Positions 15,835 through 23,364 of a stretch of DNA of 32,752 bases are shown piece by piece. This DNA is from Nanobdellota archaeon. Lineage in GTDB: Archaea; Nanobdellota; Nanobdellia; Pacearchaeales; UBA12030. The position numbers and the translations under genes are program-made. Positions within the stretch are counted from its first letter, which is position 1, and the number at the start of each line of letters is the position of its first letter. The stretch lies in NCBI GenBank assembly GCA_013331945.1, contig DUFK01000038.1, positions 13,344 through 46,095 of the forward strand. Reading direction: 5' to 3'. Under the pieces are notes generated by a model, which saw only the letters and a list, made by a program, of their open reading frames with translations, made no database searches and had not been told where the DNA came from.

Positions 15835-16338
15835 TTATCCTTTCAAACCGCTCCTGTGCGGCCACTGCACATTGAACTCGTGCTTGTACACCGATGCGAG
15901 CTTCTTCTTAAGCTCTTCAAAAGTCTGCAAGAATTCGCTTGAATTTGACCTTGAAGCGCGGCTTATGCTCTCTAAGTTCCTGTTTTCAATATAGGCCTCA
16001 TATGGTGATGTAGGAAGGAACTTCTTTGCCTCGAAGACGCAATCATGCATTGAATCGAATAGATTATTCCAGTACATGGTGAATTGGGGCTCTCTTTGTA
16101 CAAGGCTTTTGAGCATGTCTCCTGCCTCTTTCAAAAGCTGGTCCATCTTATCGCGCTCAAATCCTCCGATCTTGGCATTGTGCTCTATCCTGGAGATCAT
16201 CCTAGTGATTTCATAGAAGTTTTCGACAACAAGCCTTATGTCTGATTCGAGCTTCTCCTTACTGTCCACGGCTTGAGGCATGGCAACTGCTGCAAATTCA
16301 ACAGGTTGCTCTTTTTTCTTGAATGGCCAGAATGGCAT
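15835..16338 (-). CDS. Unknown 167-aa helical protein with WPFKKK head
   Basis: I do not recognise a family. The start MPFWPFKKKEQ is aromatic and basic, then a helical body (about 28-150) with several Arg/Lys/Glu heptad-like stretches suggests a helical bundle or coiled coil. The head resembles the MVWPWKKK start of the protein at 18938. It lacks a signal peptide, so the head may act as a short interfacial membrane anchor (inference). GGAG lies ten bases before the ATG. Its leader, about 120 nt, holds the hairpin element at 16371-16438, so expression may be controlled post-transcriptionally. Confidence 0.75.
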   Translation of the reverse strand: MPFWPFKKKEQPVEFAAVAMPQAVDSKEKLESDIRLVVENFYEITRMISRIEHNAKIGGFERDKMDQLLKEAGDMLKSLVQREPQFTMYWNNLFDSMHDCVFEAKKFLPTSPYEAYIENRNLESISRASRSNSSEFLQTFEELKKKLASVYKHEFNVQWPHRSGLKG

Positions 16339-16370
16339 TTTATTCTTCTCCTTTTATTTCTTGGTGCAGT

Positions 16371-16423
16371 GCTCGGAATGCTCTGCATTCCGGCACGCCA
16401 GAAATCCTCTGGATTTCTGAGCG
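16371..16423 (-). ncRNA. Composite two-hairpin element, copy A (candidate structured 5' leader)
   Basis: On the minus strand: CGC-T-C, stem AGAAATCC/GGATTTCT with AGA loop, G-GCG, then the hairpin CCGGAATGCAGAGCATTCCG and a closing GC. Copy B at 32666-32716 has the same order, the same bulged T, the same GGCGYGCCGGAATGC junction and the same second hairpin, while the first stem differs on both arms (GAAAAGC/GCTTTTC). Paired change with fixed flanks indicates a selected structure. The element lies in the presumed 5' leader of the 15835 gene. Confidence 0.55.
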
Positions 16424-16438
16424 CTTCTTCCTAAGAAG
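16424..16438 (-). other. Extra CTTCTT/AAGAAG hairpin upstream of element A
   Basis: CTTCTT-AGG-AAGAAG on the minus strand, directly ahead of element A. The surrounding GAGC and GCTC can pair as an outer extension, which would compete with pairing of CGCTC inside element A. Copy B lacks this extra hairpin. Confidence 0.45.
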
Positions 16439-16476
16439 GTGCTCTCCTTTTTGATTATTACTTTTGAGAGAAGGTA

Positions 16477-16489
16477 AAGATATAAAAAC
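16477..16489 (-). promoter_or_regulatory. TATA-like box upstream of element A
   Basis: The minus strand reads GTTTTTATATCTT. A start near 16459 would place the hairpins at the front of an approximately 120-nt leader ahead of the ATG at 16338. Confidence 0.45.
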
Positions 16490-16518
16490 ATTTCTATGAA
16501 ATTTGTCTTTTCTTGGCG

Positions 16519-16533
16519 GCGCTACACCAGCGC
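16519..16533 (-). terminator. Short inverted repeat at the stop of the 225-aa gene
   Basis: GCGCT-GGTGT-AGCGC (minus strand) starts within the stop codon of the upstream gene. It may mark transcript end or processing before the next promoter. Confidence 0.35.
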
Positions 16534-17210
16534 TATACCACTCCAAGTGTCTGGAAATTCTTGTATGTCTTGTCTATCTCTCCCTTGAGCAGGGACATTG
16601 CCCCAACAAGCGCGTTCATCGAGCTTATCGCTGAAGCTGCATTGCTCTTTATTCTTGCGACATGTGCATTAAGTGCCCTGCATTGGTTCGCTAGGCTCGA
16701 GTGGTTCTGCAGGAATCCTTCCTGAGCTAGCCTATTTATGAAATGAGCATCATTGTTCAGGTCATTCAAGACGTAGGATATAGCCCGGGGGTATGAACTC
16801 TCGATTGCATGCTTTATGTTATAGTAGCCTGAAATCTTGTTGCTGTAAATCTCATCCATTCCTACAAGAGTCTGATAGGCATCTGACACATACATGCTAA
16901 AAGTCTTTTGATGGAATTGATGCACCCTTTGCACATTCTCTGAGATTGTAGAGGCAAGTTTCTGGAGCGCGGGCACTACTTTCTGATTTGCGAAGATGAA
17001 ATTCCTGTTTTTCACAAGGGTGCCAGTAGTCTCGGGAGAAAGAAATGGGTCACTCGTTGCAGTTATGATGTCTTGGCAGGCTTTTACAAAGGTGCTGGAA
17101 TGAGTTATGATAATGTTGCTCTGGGAAGTGACAGCGTGCCTGGTCTCATGAAGAATGCGCCTTTTCTGCTCCTTTTCCACATCGCGGAGCTCTTTTTCTT
17201 TCATTAACAT
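16533..17210 (-). CDS. Unknown 225-aa helical protein
   Basis: The ATG at 17210 has GAGGAG seven bases upstream (MLMKEKELRDVEKEQKRR). The protein is almost entirely helical and rich in His, Asn and Ser, with a charged coiled-coil head; it has no signal peptide, membrane helix or known motif. The pattern of long amphipathic helices resembles helical-bundle proteins of about the same length as its neighbour at 15835, but I see no clear sequence similarity between them. A short inverted repeat follows the stop. Function unknown. Confidence 0.75.
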   Translation of the reverse strand: MLMKEKELRDVEKEQKRRILHETRHAVTSQSNIIITHSSTFVKACQDIITATSDPFLSPETTGTLVKNRNFIFANQKVVPALQKLASTISENVQRVHQFHQKTFSMYVSDAYQTLVGMDEIYSNKISGYYNIKHAIESSYPRAISYVLNDLNNDAHFINRLAQEGFLQNHSSLANQCRALNAHVARIKSNAASAISSMNALVGAMSLLKGEIDKTYKNFQTLGVV

Positions 17211-17311
17211 CTTATCTCCTCTTTTTCTTGTTCTTCTTATGTTCCGAAATAAGATGTAAATTATTTAAACTTTTGGTGGTATCTATAGAAGGACAAAAAG
17301 CACCAAAAAAG

Positions 17312-17668
17312 ATGGTAGAGGACACGAACATCGAAAGGCTCGCGTATATCGTTGCTAGTGAGCTGAACATGAATCTCATCCCATTTGCTTGGTCTGTTAC
17401 AAAGGCTGCACCTTATGCCTGCGAAGTGACGGGCAGGGCAAAGAGGAGCACGGGGCTCGGAGCCGCAAGTGCGGGACAGGCTGTTGTGGATTTAAGTGTC
17501 AGCGGCGCTGAGATAAGCGAGCTTACAAAGATGAATGGGATGATTGTTTCGCGCAACCTTTATACAGGCCAGAATTTCCGGACCTCAACAGATACCAGAG
17601 ACTTAGCAAATAGGATCGCACTCAAGATTGAGAGGGCGATGAAGGCACAGCTTTCTTTGACTTCTTAA
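17312..17668 (+). CDS. Unknown conserved-looking 118-aa protein
   Basis: The track begins at a TTG (17228). The ATG at 17312 gives MVEDTNIERLAYIVASEL, a well-formed start, with a TATA-like AAATTATTTAAAC box about 50 nt upstream. The middle (GRAKRSTGLGAASAGQAVVDLSVSG) is small-residue-rich and the C-terminus (DLANRIALKIERAMKAQL) is a predicted amphipathic helix. No family recognised and no signal peptide. It is divergent from the helical protein at 16533. Confidence 0.7.
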   Translation: MVEDTNIERLAYIVASELNMNLIPFAWSVTKAAPYACEVTGRAKRSTGLGAASAGQAVVDLSVSGAEISELTKMNGMIVSRNLYTGQNFRTSTDTRDLANRIALKIERAMKAQLSLTS

Positions 17669-17717
17669 ATTACACTTGGGAAGTTTTAAAAACCACAGTT
17701 AAGAAAGGAAAAGTAAT

Positions 17718-17954
17718 ATGGCAAAGGGAAGTGTGAAAGAAAACAGCAAAGAAATCACGGTCTTTTTTGATAGAGTGGGAAATACGTTAGATGTTTGGTT
17801 TGGAAAGCCAAGAAAGGCTATTTCTGAGGAAAAAGAGGAAGAATTCCTGATTAAGAGGGATATAAAGACTGGAGAAGTTGTTGGATTTGAAAAGTTTAAT
17901 GTCTTTCCAAAGAAATCCCTTAGAGAAGCAAGAGTCTTGGTTGAAGAGATTTAG
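17718..17954 (+). CDS. DUF2283-like small protein, 78 aa
   Basis: The pattern ITVFFDRVGNTLDVWFG, then EEEFLIKRDIKTGEVVGFEKFNV, fits the short beta-rich DUF2283 family, whose members occur in prokaryotes, often close to toxin-antitoxin genes; their biochemical role is not established. AAAGGA lies nine bases before the ATG, and a GTTTTAAAAACC TATA-like box sits about 30 nt upstream. No obvious toxin partner is adjacent, so a stand-alone role is as likely as an antitoxin one. Confidence 0.75.
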   Translation: MAKGSVKENSKEITVFFDRVGNTLDVWFGKPRKAISEEKEEEFLIKRDIKTGEVVGFEKFNVFPKKSLREARVLVEEI

Positions 17955-18018
17955 TTAATTTTCTTAAATTCTGCGTGTATAACGTAACCTTTAAAAGTTT
18001 GTTTTACATCTTGAGACT

Positions 18019-18936
18019 ATGATAAAAAGAGGGCACGTAACGCCAGTATTAGTTGTAGCCATATTTCTCGTACTTCTTGCATCAACCCAAGTTTCTGCAC
18101 AGCAATTTCCTGTTCCTTTCAATGAATTCATCAGCGCGATGATGGAAAGTGGGTTCTTTGCGTTCATCTTCTTCTTCGGCCTTTTCTTCGTCCTGGGCAT
18201 CGCATCGTTGAGCAGGATATTTCCAAAGAATTATGCAACGCTCATAGCCTTGTTCGTAAGCCTGCTTATGACGACTTCTGCGTATTATTATGGTTATTTG
18301 GATAGGATCATGCAGGAGTTCGCAGGGCCTATTGCATTCTGGCTTTTCCTGTTGCTTATTGCGTTGTTATTTTTCTTCATGTTTATAATGCGAAAAGAGA
18401 GGCCACCTTCTTACAAGGTGGTTCTGCTTTTGCTGAGCGGCCTCGGTATTCTTGCGCTCGTAATCCTGCGTAAGGACAATGTTGCCTGGAATTACTTATC
18501 ATGGGCTGTTATTGGATTGGGGATTGTAACACTTATTGTATTCGGGATAAATTTGATTGGCCTTATTCGCGCGGGAGGCGCTGGCGGAGCGGGAGGCGGA
18601 GGAAGAGGTGGTGGTGATGACAGGCGCGGGACAGGAGAAGAAGGAGAAAAAAAAAGAGGATGGCTTGGAAAAATTCTCAGATGGCCATTCAGGCTGATTA
18701 GGGATGGAGCAAAAGAGATTGCTGAGCGGTGGAAGAAGAGGAATGAAAAGAAGAGGGGAGAAGAAGAAGGCAACAGAGGAAGAGGAGGGAGAAGGCGTGA
18801 GCCGGGGGAGGAGAGAGGAGAAGGAACAAACGTCCTCATCCTGAATGCGCCAACTATAAGAGTGAATCAGAACGTCATCTTCAATATCAGAAACATAAGG
18901 CAGATAATGCAAGTGATAAATGCGAGGTTAAGTTAA
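18019..18936 (+). CDS. Unknown multi-pass membrane protein with Gly-rich basic cytoplasmic region
   Basis: 305 residues. A signal-like helix ends in VSAQQ (about 9-27), then about five further hydrophobic helices (about 48-65, 72-90, 107-125, 132-150, 158-176). A glycine linker (GGAGGAGGGGRGGG) follows, a strongly charged Arg/Glu/Lys region, and a hydrophilic beta-like end (VLILNAPTIRVNQNVIFNIR). No family recognised. A TTTAAAAG box about 25 nt upstream of the ATG suggests a leaderless mRNA. The next ATG starts one base after its stop, so it is coupled to the 18938 gene. Confidence 0.8.
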   Translation: MIKRGHVTPVLVVAIFLVLLASTQVSAQQFPVPFNEFISAMMESGFFAFIFFFGLFFVLGIASLSRIFPKNYATLIALFVSLLMTTSAYYYGYLDRIMQEFAGPIAFWLFLLLIALLFFFMFIMRKERPPSYKVVLLLLSGLGILALVILRKDNVAWNYLSWAVIGLGIVTLIVFGINLIGLIRAGGAGGAGGGGRGGGDDRRGTGEEGEKKRGWLGKILRWPFRLIRDGAKEIAERWKKRNEKKRGEEEGNRGRGGRRREPGEERGEGTNVLILNAPTIRVNQNVIFNIRNIRQIMQVINARLS

Positions 18937-18937
18937 A

Positions 18938-20272
18938 ATGGTTTGGCCTTGGAAAAAGAAAGCACAGGGAGAAGGAGAAAAAAGGGAAGAAAGAATCAGT
19001 CAGAGCAGGGGAAACGAGCAGGAAAGGGCCGAGCGGATGTTCAGGAAAGATTTTGAGTCCTATGAGAGAACAAGCGCAAGAGCGCATGCTGGCGAAAGAT
19101 TCCTTGTTGAAGTGGAGATAGGACAGCAGGGCGAAATAAAATGGCACAAGGGATATGACAAGTTTCCAGGAAAGATCGAACTTCCTACTCCTATGATTCT
19201 TGGAATCCCACCAGGAATTTATCCTGCAGTTGTAAGGCTTGTAGATTTAATGAGTGAACAGGAATATCTTGGAGAAACAAAGCTTACAGTTCTCGGTCCG
19301 GAAGGAGATAAGATTGTCAGGATTCTTTATCCGCAAGAAAGAGATTACTCTGGCCAGAAAGGAATTCCTTTCATCGCCGATATCGCAGCGCCAACTCCAT
19401 ACCATTGGATTCTTACACTGAATGGTGAGCCAGTCGCACATGATGAGCGAGAGATGCGAACCAAAATCGGATTCAGCATTCCGATAAAACAAGCAGAAGA
19501 AGTTCTCAAGAAGAGCCAGGATGGAAGAACCCATGAATTATTCTTTATCGTGAAGGATATAGATGGTAAGGCTATAGGGTACATCTCAAGAAAGTTCTTT
19601 TACAGAATTTCTGGGGCACGGGGAGGTTCTGAAGGAGCTAGCGCAGGAGCGCGAGGTGGGGGGGAGAATATAATCGATGCAGAGTTCAGTGAGGAGAAAG
19701 AAAGAGAAAAGCAGAGGGCGCTGACAGGCAGAAATCAGAAAGCTCTTCCATACAGAAAAGATTTGAAGTCTCTACCTGCATACTCGCAGTCAACGATAAA
19801 TGATGTAAGAAGCCTACAGAAAGAATTGGATAACGACAGAAAGGCGCTTGCAACTGGAACATATAACTTACACAAAAAATTGGAAAAAGTCGCGAATAAT
19901 ATCGCAAGCGTGAGGGGGGGAAAAGGAGAGAAAGATAGGAACGAAGAACTGTCTGGCTTTCAAAAGAACCTTAGAGGATTATCGCAAGATTTGAGAAAGA
20001 TCGAGAAGAATATGAGGGGCAATAGGAATATAGAACTTAAGGGAATATGTGGGATTTTAGTTTCAGTTTTAGGGAGAATACAAGAGTATGAACAGCAAAT
20101 AGAAGCAATGGGCGGGGAGAAAATCAAACAGTTAACAGGAAGATTGGCAAGCATCATAGATACAATCTTTTACAAAACAGTACAAGTCTCGCGGCTTACT
20201 AATGGTGGAATATCGGCAGAACAAGTATCCTGGAGTTCTATAGAGGGCTGGCTTAAAGGAAGAAAGGGCTGA
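18938..20272 (+). CDS. Unknown 444-aa protein: beta-domain plus coiled coil, WPWKKK head
   Basis: It begins MVWPWKKKAQGEGEKREER, an aromatic-basic head like that of the 15835 protein, then charged spacers. Residues about 50-225 look beta-rich with Ig-like strands (FLVEVEIGQQGEIKWHKG, LGIPPGIYPAVVRLVDLM, ELFFIVKDIDGKAIGYIS). After a Gly/Ala linker, residues about 270-430 form a long coiled coil. No signal peptide. Immediate coupling to the membrane protein at 18019 suggests it docks at the inner face of the membrane (inference). No known family. Confidence 0.8.
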   Translation: MVWPWKKKAQGEGEKREERISQSRGNEQERAERMFRKDFESYERTSARAHAGERFLVEVEIGQQGEIKWHKGYDKFPGKIELPTPMILGIPPGIYPAVVRLVDLMSEQEYLGETKLTVLGPEGDKIVRILYPQERDYSGQKGIPFIADIAAPTPYHWILTLNGEPVAHDEREMRTKIGFSIPIKQAEEVLKKSQDGRTHELFFIVKDIDGKAIGYISRKFFYRISGARGGSEGASAGARGGGENIIDAEFSEEKEREKQRALTGRNQKALPYRKDLKSLPAYSQSTINDVRSLQKELDNDRKALATGTYNLHKKLEKVANNIASVRGGKGEKDRNEELSGFQKNLRGLSQDLRKIEKNMRGNRNIELKGICGILVSVLGRIQEYEQQIEAMGGEKIKQLTGRLASIIDTIFYKTVQVSRLTNGGISAEQVSWSSIEGWLKGRKG

Positions 20273-20307
20273 GAGCCCAAAACCAAAAGGTTTTTAAATA
20301 TAGAAAC

Positions 20308-20319
20308 CACTTTAAAGTG
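20308..20319 (+). promoter_or_regulatory. Palindromic box CACTTTAAAGTG upstream of the 183-aa gene
   Basis: A perfect 12-bp palindrome. As a TATA box it would place transcription near 20340, leaving about 23 nt with an AAGG site before the ATG at 20363. An alternative box, TTTTTAAATATAG, lies 15 nt upstream, in which case the palindrome could be an operator. Confidence 0.45.
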
Positions 20320-20362
20320 ATAACTTATTTATTGGAGAGTATAAGATAAGGAAAAAGGTAAA

Positions 20363-20914
20363 ATGGCACTTAGTGATGTTGGAAACTGGATGTGGGAAAA
20401 TCTTGTAGTCTGGCCTGTATCAAATGCAGGCAGCCTTGCGAAGATTGGAGTCGGAGCTGTCGCAGCCTATTACTTGCTGAGAATTGGCGGATGCGCAATC
20501 CAGGGAACAATGAATGGGGTCAACAGCATCGTGGAAACCGGAAGAAACATATCCTCAGAAGCCTCCCAATTTGTTGGAACACTTGATGATCAGCTTATTA
20601 CAGGAAGAAATCCGAAGGCTCTTTACTCCCCAGAAAACATAACTGAAAAAGACAGCAATGGGCAGCTATGGGTGAATTTCGCAAATGGAAGGACAAATAT
20701 AACATACAGAACTTCTGAAGGCGGGCTTTATGATATCCTTGAAAGTGATGGAAGATTCAACGAGCCCGAAATAGTAAAGTACACAGCTCCACATGGCAGG
20801 GCATTCTCCCCAAAGAAAGAAGTGGGAGACAGCCATAACACCGTGTATGTAAGGGCAGATGCGATATACAGGCATGCCACAGAACTTCTGGAGCAGAGGC
20901 TGAGGGTGAAGTAG
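20363..20914 (+). CDS. Unknown 183-aa protein with N-terminal membrane helix
   Basis: The N-terminus MALSDVGNWMWENLVVWPVSN is aromatic and amphipathic, followed by a small-residue hydrophobic helix (about 25-45, SLAKIGVGAVAAYYLLRIGG) and a hydrophilic C-terminal domain of about 130 residues with no motif I recognise. It opens the second half of the unknown membrane cluster and has its own promoter-like palindrome. Confidence 0.75.
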   Translation: MALSDVGNWMWENLVVWPVSNAGSLAKIGVGAVAAYYLLRIGGCAIQGTMNGVNSIVETGRNISSEASQFVGTLDDQLITGRNPKALYSPENITEKDSNGQLWVNFANGRTNITYRTSEGGLYDILESDGRFNEPEIVKYTAPHGRAFSPKKEVGDSHNTVYVRADAIYRHATELLEQRLRVK

Positions 20915-20988
20915 ATTTTTACTTTTCAGATTTTTTATATTCTGGAGGGAAAATACTCGAGGACATAACTCAGCTCATAGAAAAGGAT

Positions 20989-21237
20989 TTGATAAGTTCT
21001 CTAGTTCCTGATGGGGGGCCGATTGTCTTGAGGGCCATAGGTTATGACCCAGAAAAAGCTATGAAGGGAGCAGTAGAAATAGCTGGATCTAAGAAACCGG
21101 AATCAGTGGCTTATTCAGTAGGAGAATACGATTCTGATTGGCACAAATTTCCAGTCCAGTTTTATAAGTCGTACATGCTCGATGATGAAGAGGTAAAAAG
21201 AATCAGTCAAGTAGGGATTAAAGGCAGGAAGAAATGA
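20989..21237 (+). CDS. Unknown small protein with uncertain start (82 aa, perhaps 94-95)
   Basis: The frame has no ATG near its beginning. TTG at 20989 gives 82 residues, with AAGG only a few bases upstream. The same frame is open further upstream, and GGAGGG at 20944-20949 would better serve a start near an ATA codon at 20953, adding LEDITQLIEKD, which reads as a plausible protein. The stop overlaps the next gene's ribosome-site region; the next ATG begins one base later (TGAGATG), so translation is coupled. No family recognised; soluble. Confidence 0.6.
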   Translation: MISSLVPDGGPIVLRAIGYDPEKAMKGAVEIAGSKKPESVAYSVGEYDSDWHKFPVQFYKSYMLDDEEVKRISQVGIKGRKK

Positions 21238-21238
21238 G

Positions 21239-21838
21239 ATGAGAACCGAAACTAAAAATGCGGGAGGAGTAGAGTACAGCTTGATGAGCTATGAGTTCTG
21301 CCCTGGATTTAAGATTGAGCCGATAGGAACACTCAGCATCAACACCGGTATTCTTGGAGTTAGGGCTTATTCAGTAGACGATAAAGAACTTACAGAGTTC
21401 AGAAAGAAAGAGACAGCTTTCATAGATTCAATCGACGGCAGGTTTGATGGGGAACCAAAAAGATCAAGCCTCGCAAGTGTCTTGGGGGGTTATGAAAAGA
21501 CTGGGATTACGATACTCGGAAATTTTTTGTTTTCAGCACCAATCATTGGCCCTCAAAGAGTTGCTGCATTCGTGGCAGGCGCAGAGGTCGCTGGAAGTAG
21601 TGAAATAATCCCTGCTATAAACAACATAATCGGCTCGGAAAACCTTGTTTATAAATATCTTGACCTGCCTTCCTTCATTCGAGAGAGAAGCGAGGTAAGG
21701 GTGGAGGAGATTGTAGATAAGATTTATTTTTCTGTTCATCCAAGGAAAGAGAAAAGACACAGATTTATCATTGCCGCATCACTCGCAGGAATATTTAGAG
21801 AGGATTATCAGATATTAATAGAAGGGCTTAAATCTTGA
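21239..21838 (+). CDS. Unknown 199-aa protein
   Basis: It starts directly after the stop of the preceding small gene. An acidic/mixed N-terminal half is followed by a small-residue hydrophobic stretch (LFSAPIIGPQRVAAFVAGAEVAGSS, about 100-124) that may be one weak membrane segment, and a charged C-terminal helical half. No family recognised. Its place between coupled genes of the same cluster implies a shared function. Confidence 0.72.
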   Translation: MRTETKNAGGVEYSLMSYEFCPGFKIEPIGTLSINTGILGVRAYSVDDKELTEFRKKETAFIDSIDGRFDGEPKRSSLASVLGGYEKTGITILGNFLFSAPIIGPQRVAAFVAGAEVAGSSEIIPAINNIIGSENLVYKYLDLPSFIRERSEVRVEEIVDKIYFSVHPRKEKRHRFIIAASLAGIFREDYQILIEGLKS

Positions 21839-21898
21839 GGATGTGCACACCCCAATTATTCAAATCATATTAAGTAAGATAGGTAGGAAAAAATTAAG

Positions 21899-22891
21899 AT
21901 GCCAGAAAAGAATAATTCTAAATTCAGCTATATTCCTCTAGCAGCTATCGGAGGCTTAGCTCTTGGTGGAGTTTTGATTAACTCAGTTAATTCTTACACG
22001 ACAGGACAAGTCTACCAAGGAAAATTGGAATGGAGATATAACCAATATTCTTCTGCAAAAGTCGGCGGAGGAGCAGAAGGACTAAGATTTCCAAAAATTC
22101 CAGATAATATAGACTCTAAAACCAGAAGAGAATGGGTGGATAGACTAGAGTCTATGGAAAATTCCTGCGAGCAGAATCTAGAAGGCATAATCAAGTTTTC
22201 TGAAAGCAATAAAAAGGAGCTAGTGGAGTTGACTAACACGGGATATGAGCACTATGGACTTGTTGAAAGATCCGGAGATGGCTTGAAACTAAAGGTAAAC
22301 TCTGGATGGAAAAGAGATGTACTAAAATATATAGACGAGATACTTTCTGGAAACTACGCGCATACAGAAGATTTAATCAGAGAATCAGAATCTCATTCAA
22401 TAGTCCACCCGGACATAGTCAAAAAATTAGGTGAGGTCAGGGGATATACTTCCGGAAGAGAGATAGTAGAAGATGCTATTAACATGATTCAGACCTATAA
22501 AGAATACGAAGGCCTTTCTGGAGAAGAAAGAAGCAAAGTAGCAATAGGCTCTATAGATAAAGCAACTGGGACATTCAGAGCGGCTTCTCAAGAGGAGTTA
22601 ATAAATAGATACAAATTCGGAAAATTAATCCTCGGCGGACTAGCAAAACTTGATGTCGGAAGCACATCGCAGGTAACTATCGATGGAGATTTCCTAGACA
22701 ACAACAGTATTGCTGCGAGATTCCATACGCATCCAAAAGACGACAAGAACTTTCAGCCATCTGATTTGGATGAGGCGAACACTTTCATCGCTGGACCAAA
22801 TGTCTTGTTCAGTCAAAGCGGAGGGAAGCTGCACGTTTATCTGATTTCCAAAGGGAAATCAAGAGAGATTTATACTTCTGAAGTGAAATAA
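21899..22891 (+). CDS. Membrane-anchored protein with C-terminal JAMM/JAB metalloprotease-like motif
   Basis: 330 residues. An N-terminal membrane helix (about 12-30) is followed by a charged helical middle (about 70-220) and a C-terminal domain with RFHTHP...QPSDLDEAN: H276, H278, S288 and D291 fit the zinc-binding H-x-H-x(n)-S-x-x-D core of JAB/MPN+ proteins, with a spacing of nine rather than the common seven. The upstream catalytic Glu is not obvious. JAMM proteins cut isopeptide or peptide bonds, typically removing ubiquitin-like tags or processing proteins. As the last gene of the cluster it may process a partner at the membrane (inference). Confidence 0.75.
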   Translation: MPEKNNSKFSYIPLAAIGGLALGGVLINSVNSYTTGQVYQGKLEWRYNQYSSAKVGGGAEGLRFPKIPDNIDSKTRREWVDRLESMENSCEQNLEGIIKFSESNKKELVELTNTGYEHYGLVERSGDGLKLKVNSGWKRDVLKYIDEILSGNYAHTEDLIRESESHSIVHPDIVKKLGEVRGYTSGREIVEDAINMIQTYKEYEGLSGEERSKVAIGSIDKATGTFRAASQEELINRYKFGKLILGGLAKLDVGSTSQVTIDGDFLDNNSIAARFHTHPKDDKNFQPSDLDEANTFIAGPNVLFSQSGGKLHVYLISKGKSREIYTSEVK

Positions 22892-22899
22892 ATAAAACT

Positions 22900-22938
22900 C
22901 TAAAACCACTTCTCTAGTCCAGCATAATCCAATCCATC
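22900..22938 (-). pseudogene. Second FEN1-like PIP tail, in frame after the toxin stop
   Basis: Directly after the toxin's TAA the same frame reads DGLDYAGLEKWF and then TAG. The AGLEKWF part (22903-22923) equals the last seven residues of FEN1 (23648-23668); 18 of 21 bases match and the three changes are synonymous. It looks like a leftover gene end from insertion of the toxin-antitoxin pair at the 3' end of fen1, or a decayed PIP tail of the toxin. Confidence 0.6.
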
Positions 22939-23364
22939 TTATAATCTGTCTAAAAATTCTTTCGGGCTTACAATTTTTGTTCCCCTGAATTCCCTTATGT
23001 TAAGCAGGTGCTTGTCACCGCTTACCACAAAATCTGCTTTTGATTCTAAAGCCGCTTCTAGAAATTTGTTATCTGCCTTATCCTCTTTCACTACATCTAG
23101 CTTTATTCTTGGTTTTATTGATTTACTAAGCCTAACAAAATTATCTATTATAAAATCCCTATGGGCAGGCGATGTAAGGTCCTTAATCTTTGGTCTGGAG
23201 AAAACATCTTTTATTTCGTCGGTGATTTCCAAACTCGTGAAATTATCTACTCTTTCTAAGAGCAATAACTCAAAAACTCTCGAGGGGTTACTGTCCCTAG
23301 CTAAAGCAGCTGAAATAATAACATTCGTGTCTAAAACAACCTTAAGCTTTTCTTGCCTTGGCAA
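22939..23364 (-). CDS. PIN-domain ribonuclease toxin
   Basis: 141 residues. The order VVLDTNVIISAAL (first catalytic Asp), EITDEI, DKADNKFLEAA and FVVSGDKHLL fits the PIN-domain toxin family (COG1569-like), metal-dependent RNases neutralised by AbrB- or RHH-type antitoxins. No ATG is available; a TTG at 23364 with AGAGG just upstream is the likely start, overlapping the antitoxin gene by 23 nt. The frame continues after the TAA into a FEN1-like PIP tail (see 22900-22938). Confidence 0.85.
   Translation of the reverse strand: MPRQEKLKVVLDTNVIISAALARDSNPSRVFELLLLERVDNFTSLEITDEIKDVFSRPKIKDLTSPAHRDFIIDNFVRLSKSIKPRIKLDVVKEDKADNKFLEAALESKADFVVSGDKHLLNIREFRGTKIVSPKEFLDRL

Noticed and set aside
16340-16546. 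68-aa minus-strand ORF between the 225-aa and 167-aa genes
   Set aside because: It consists largely of the hairpin array and overlaps the preceding stop; the region is better explained as promoter and structured leader.
18492-18912. Long minus-strand ORFs (115 and 137 aa) opposite the 18019 gene
   Set aside because: Pro/Ser-rich shadows of the Gly/Arg/Glu-rich coding strand, with no ribosome site or promoter.
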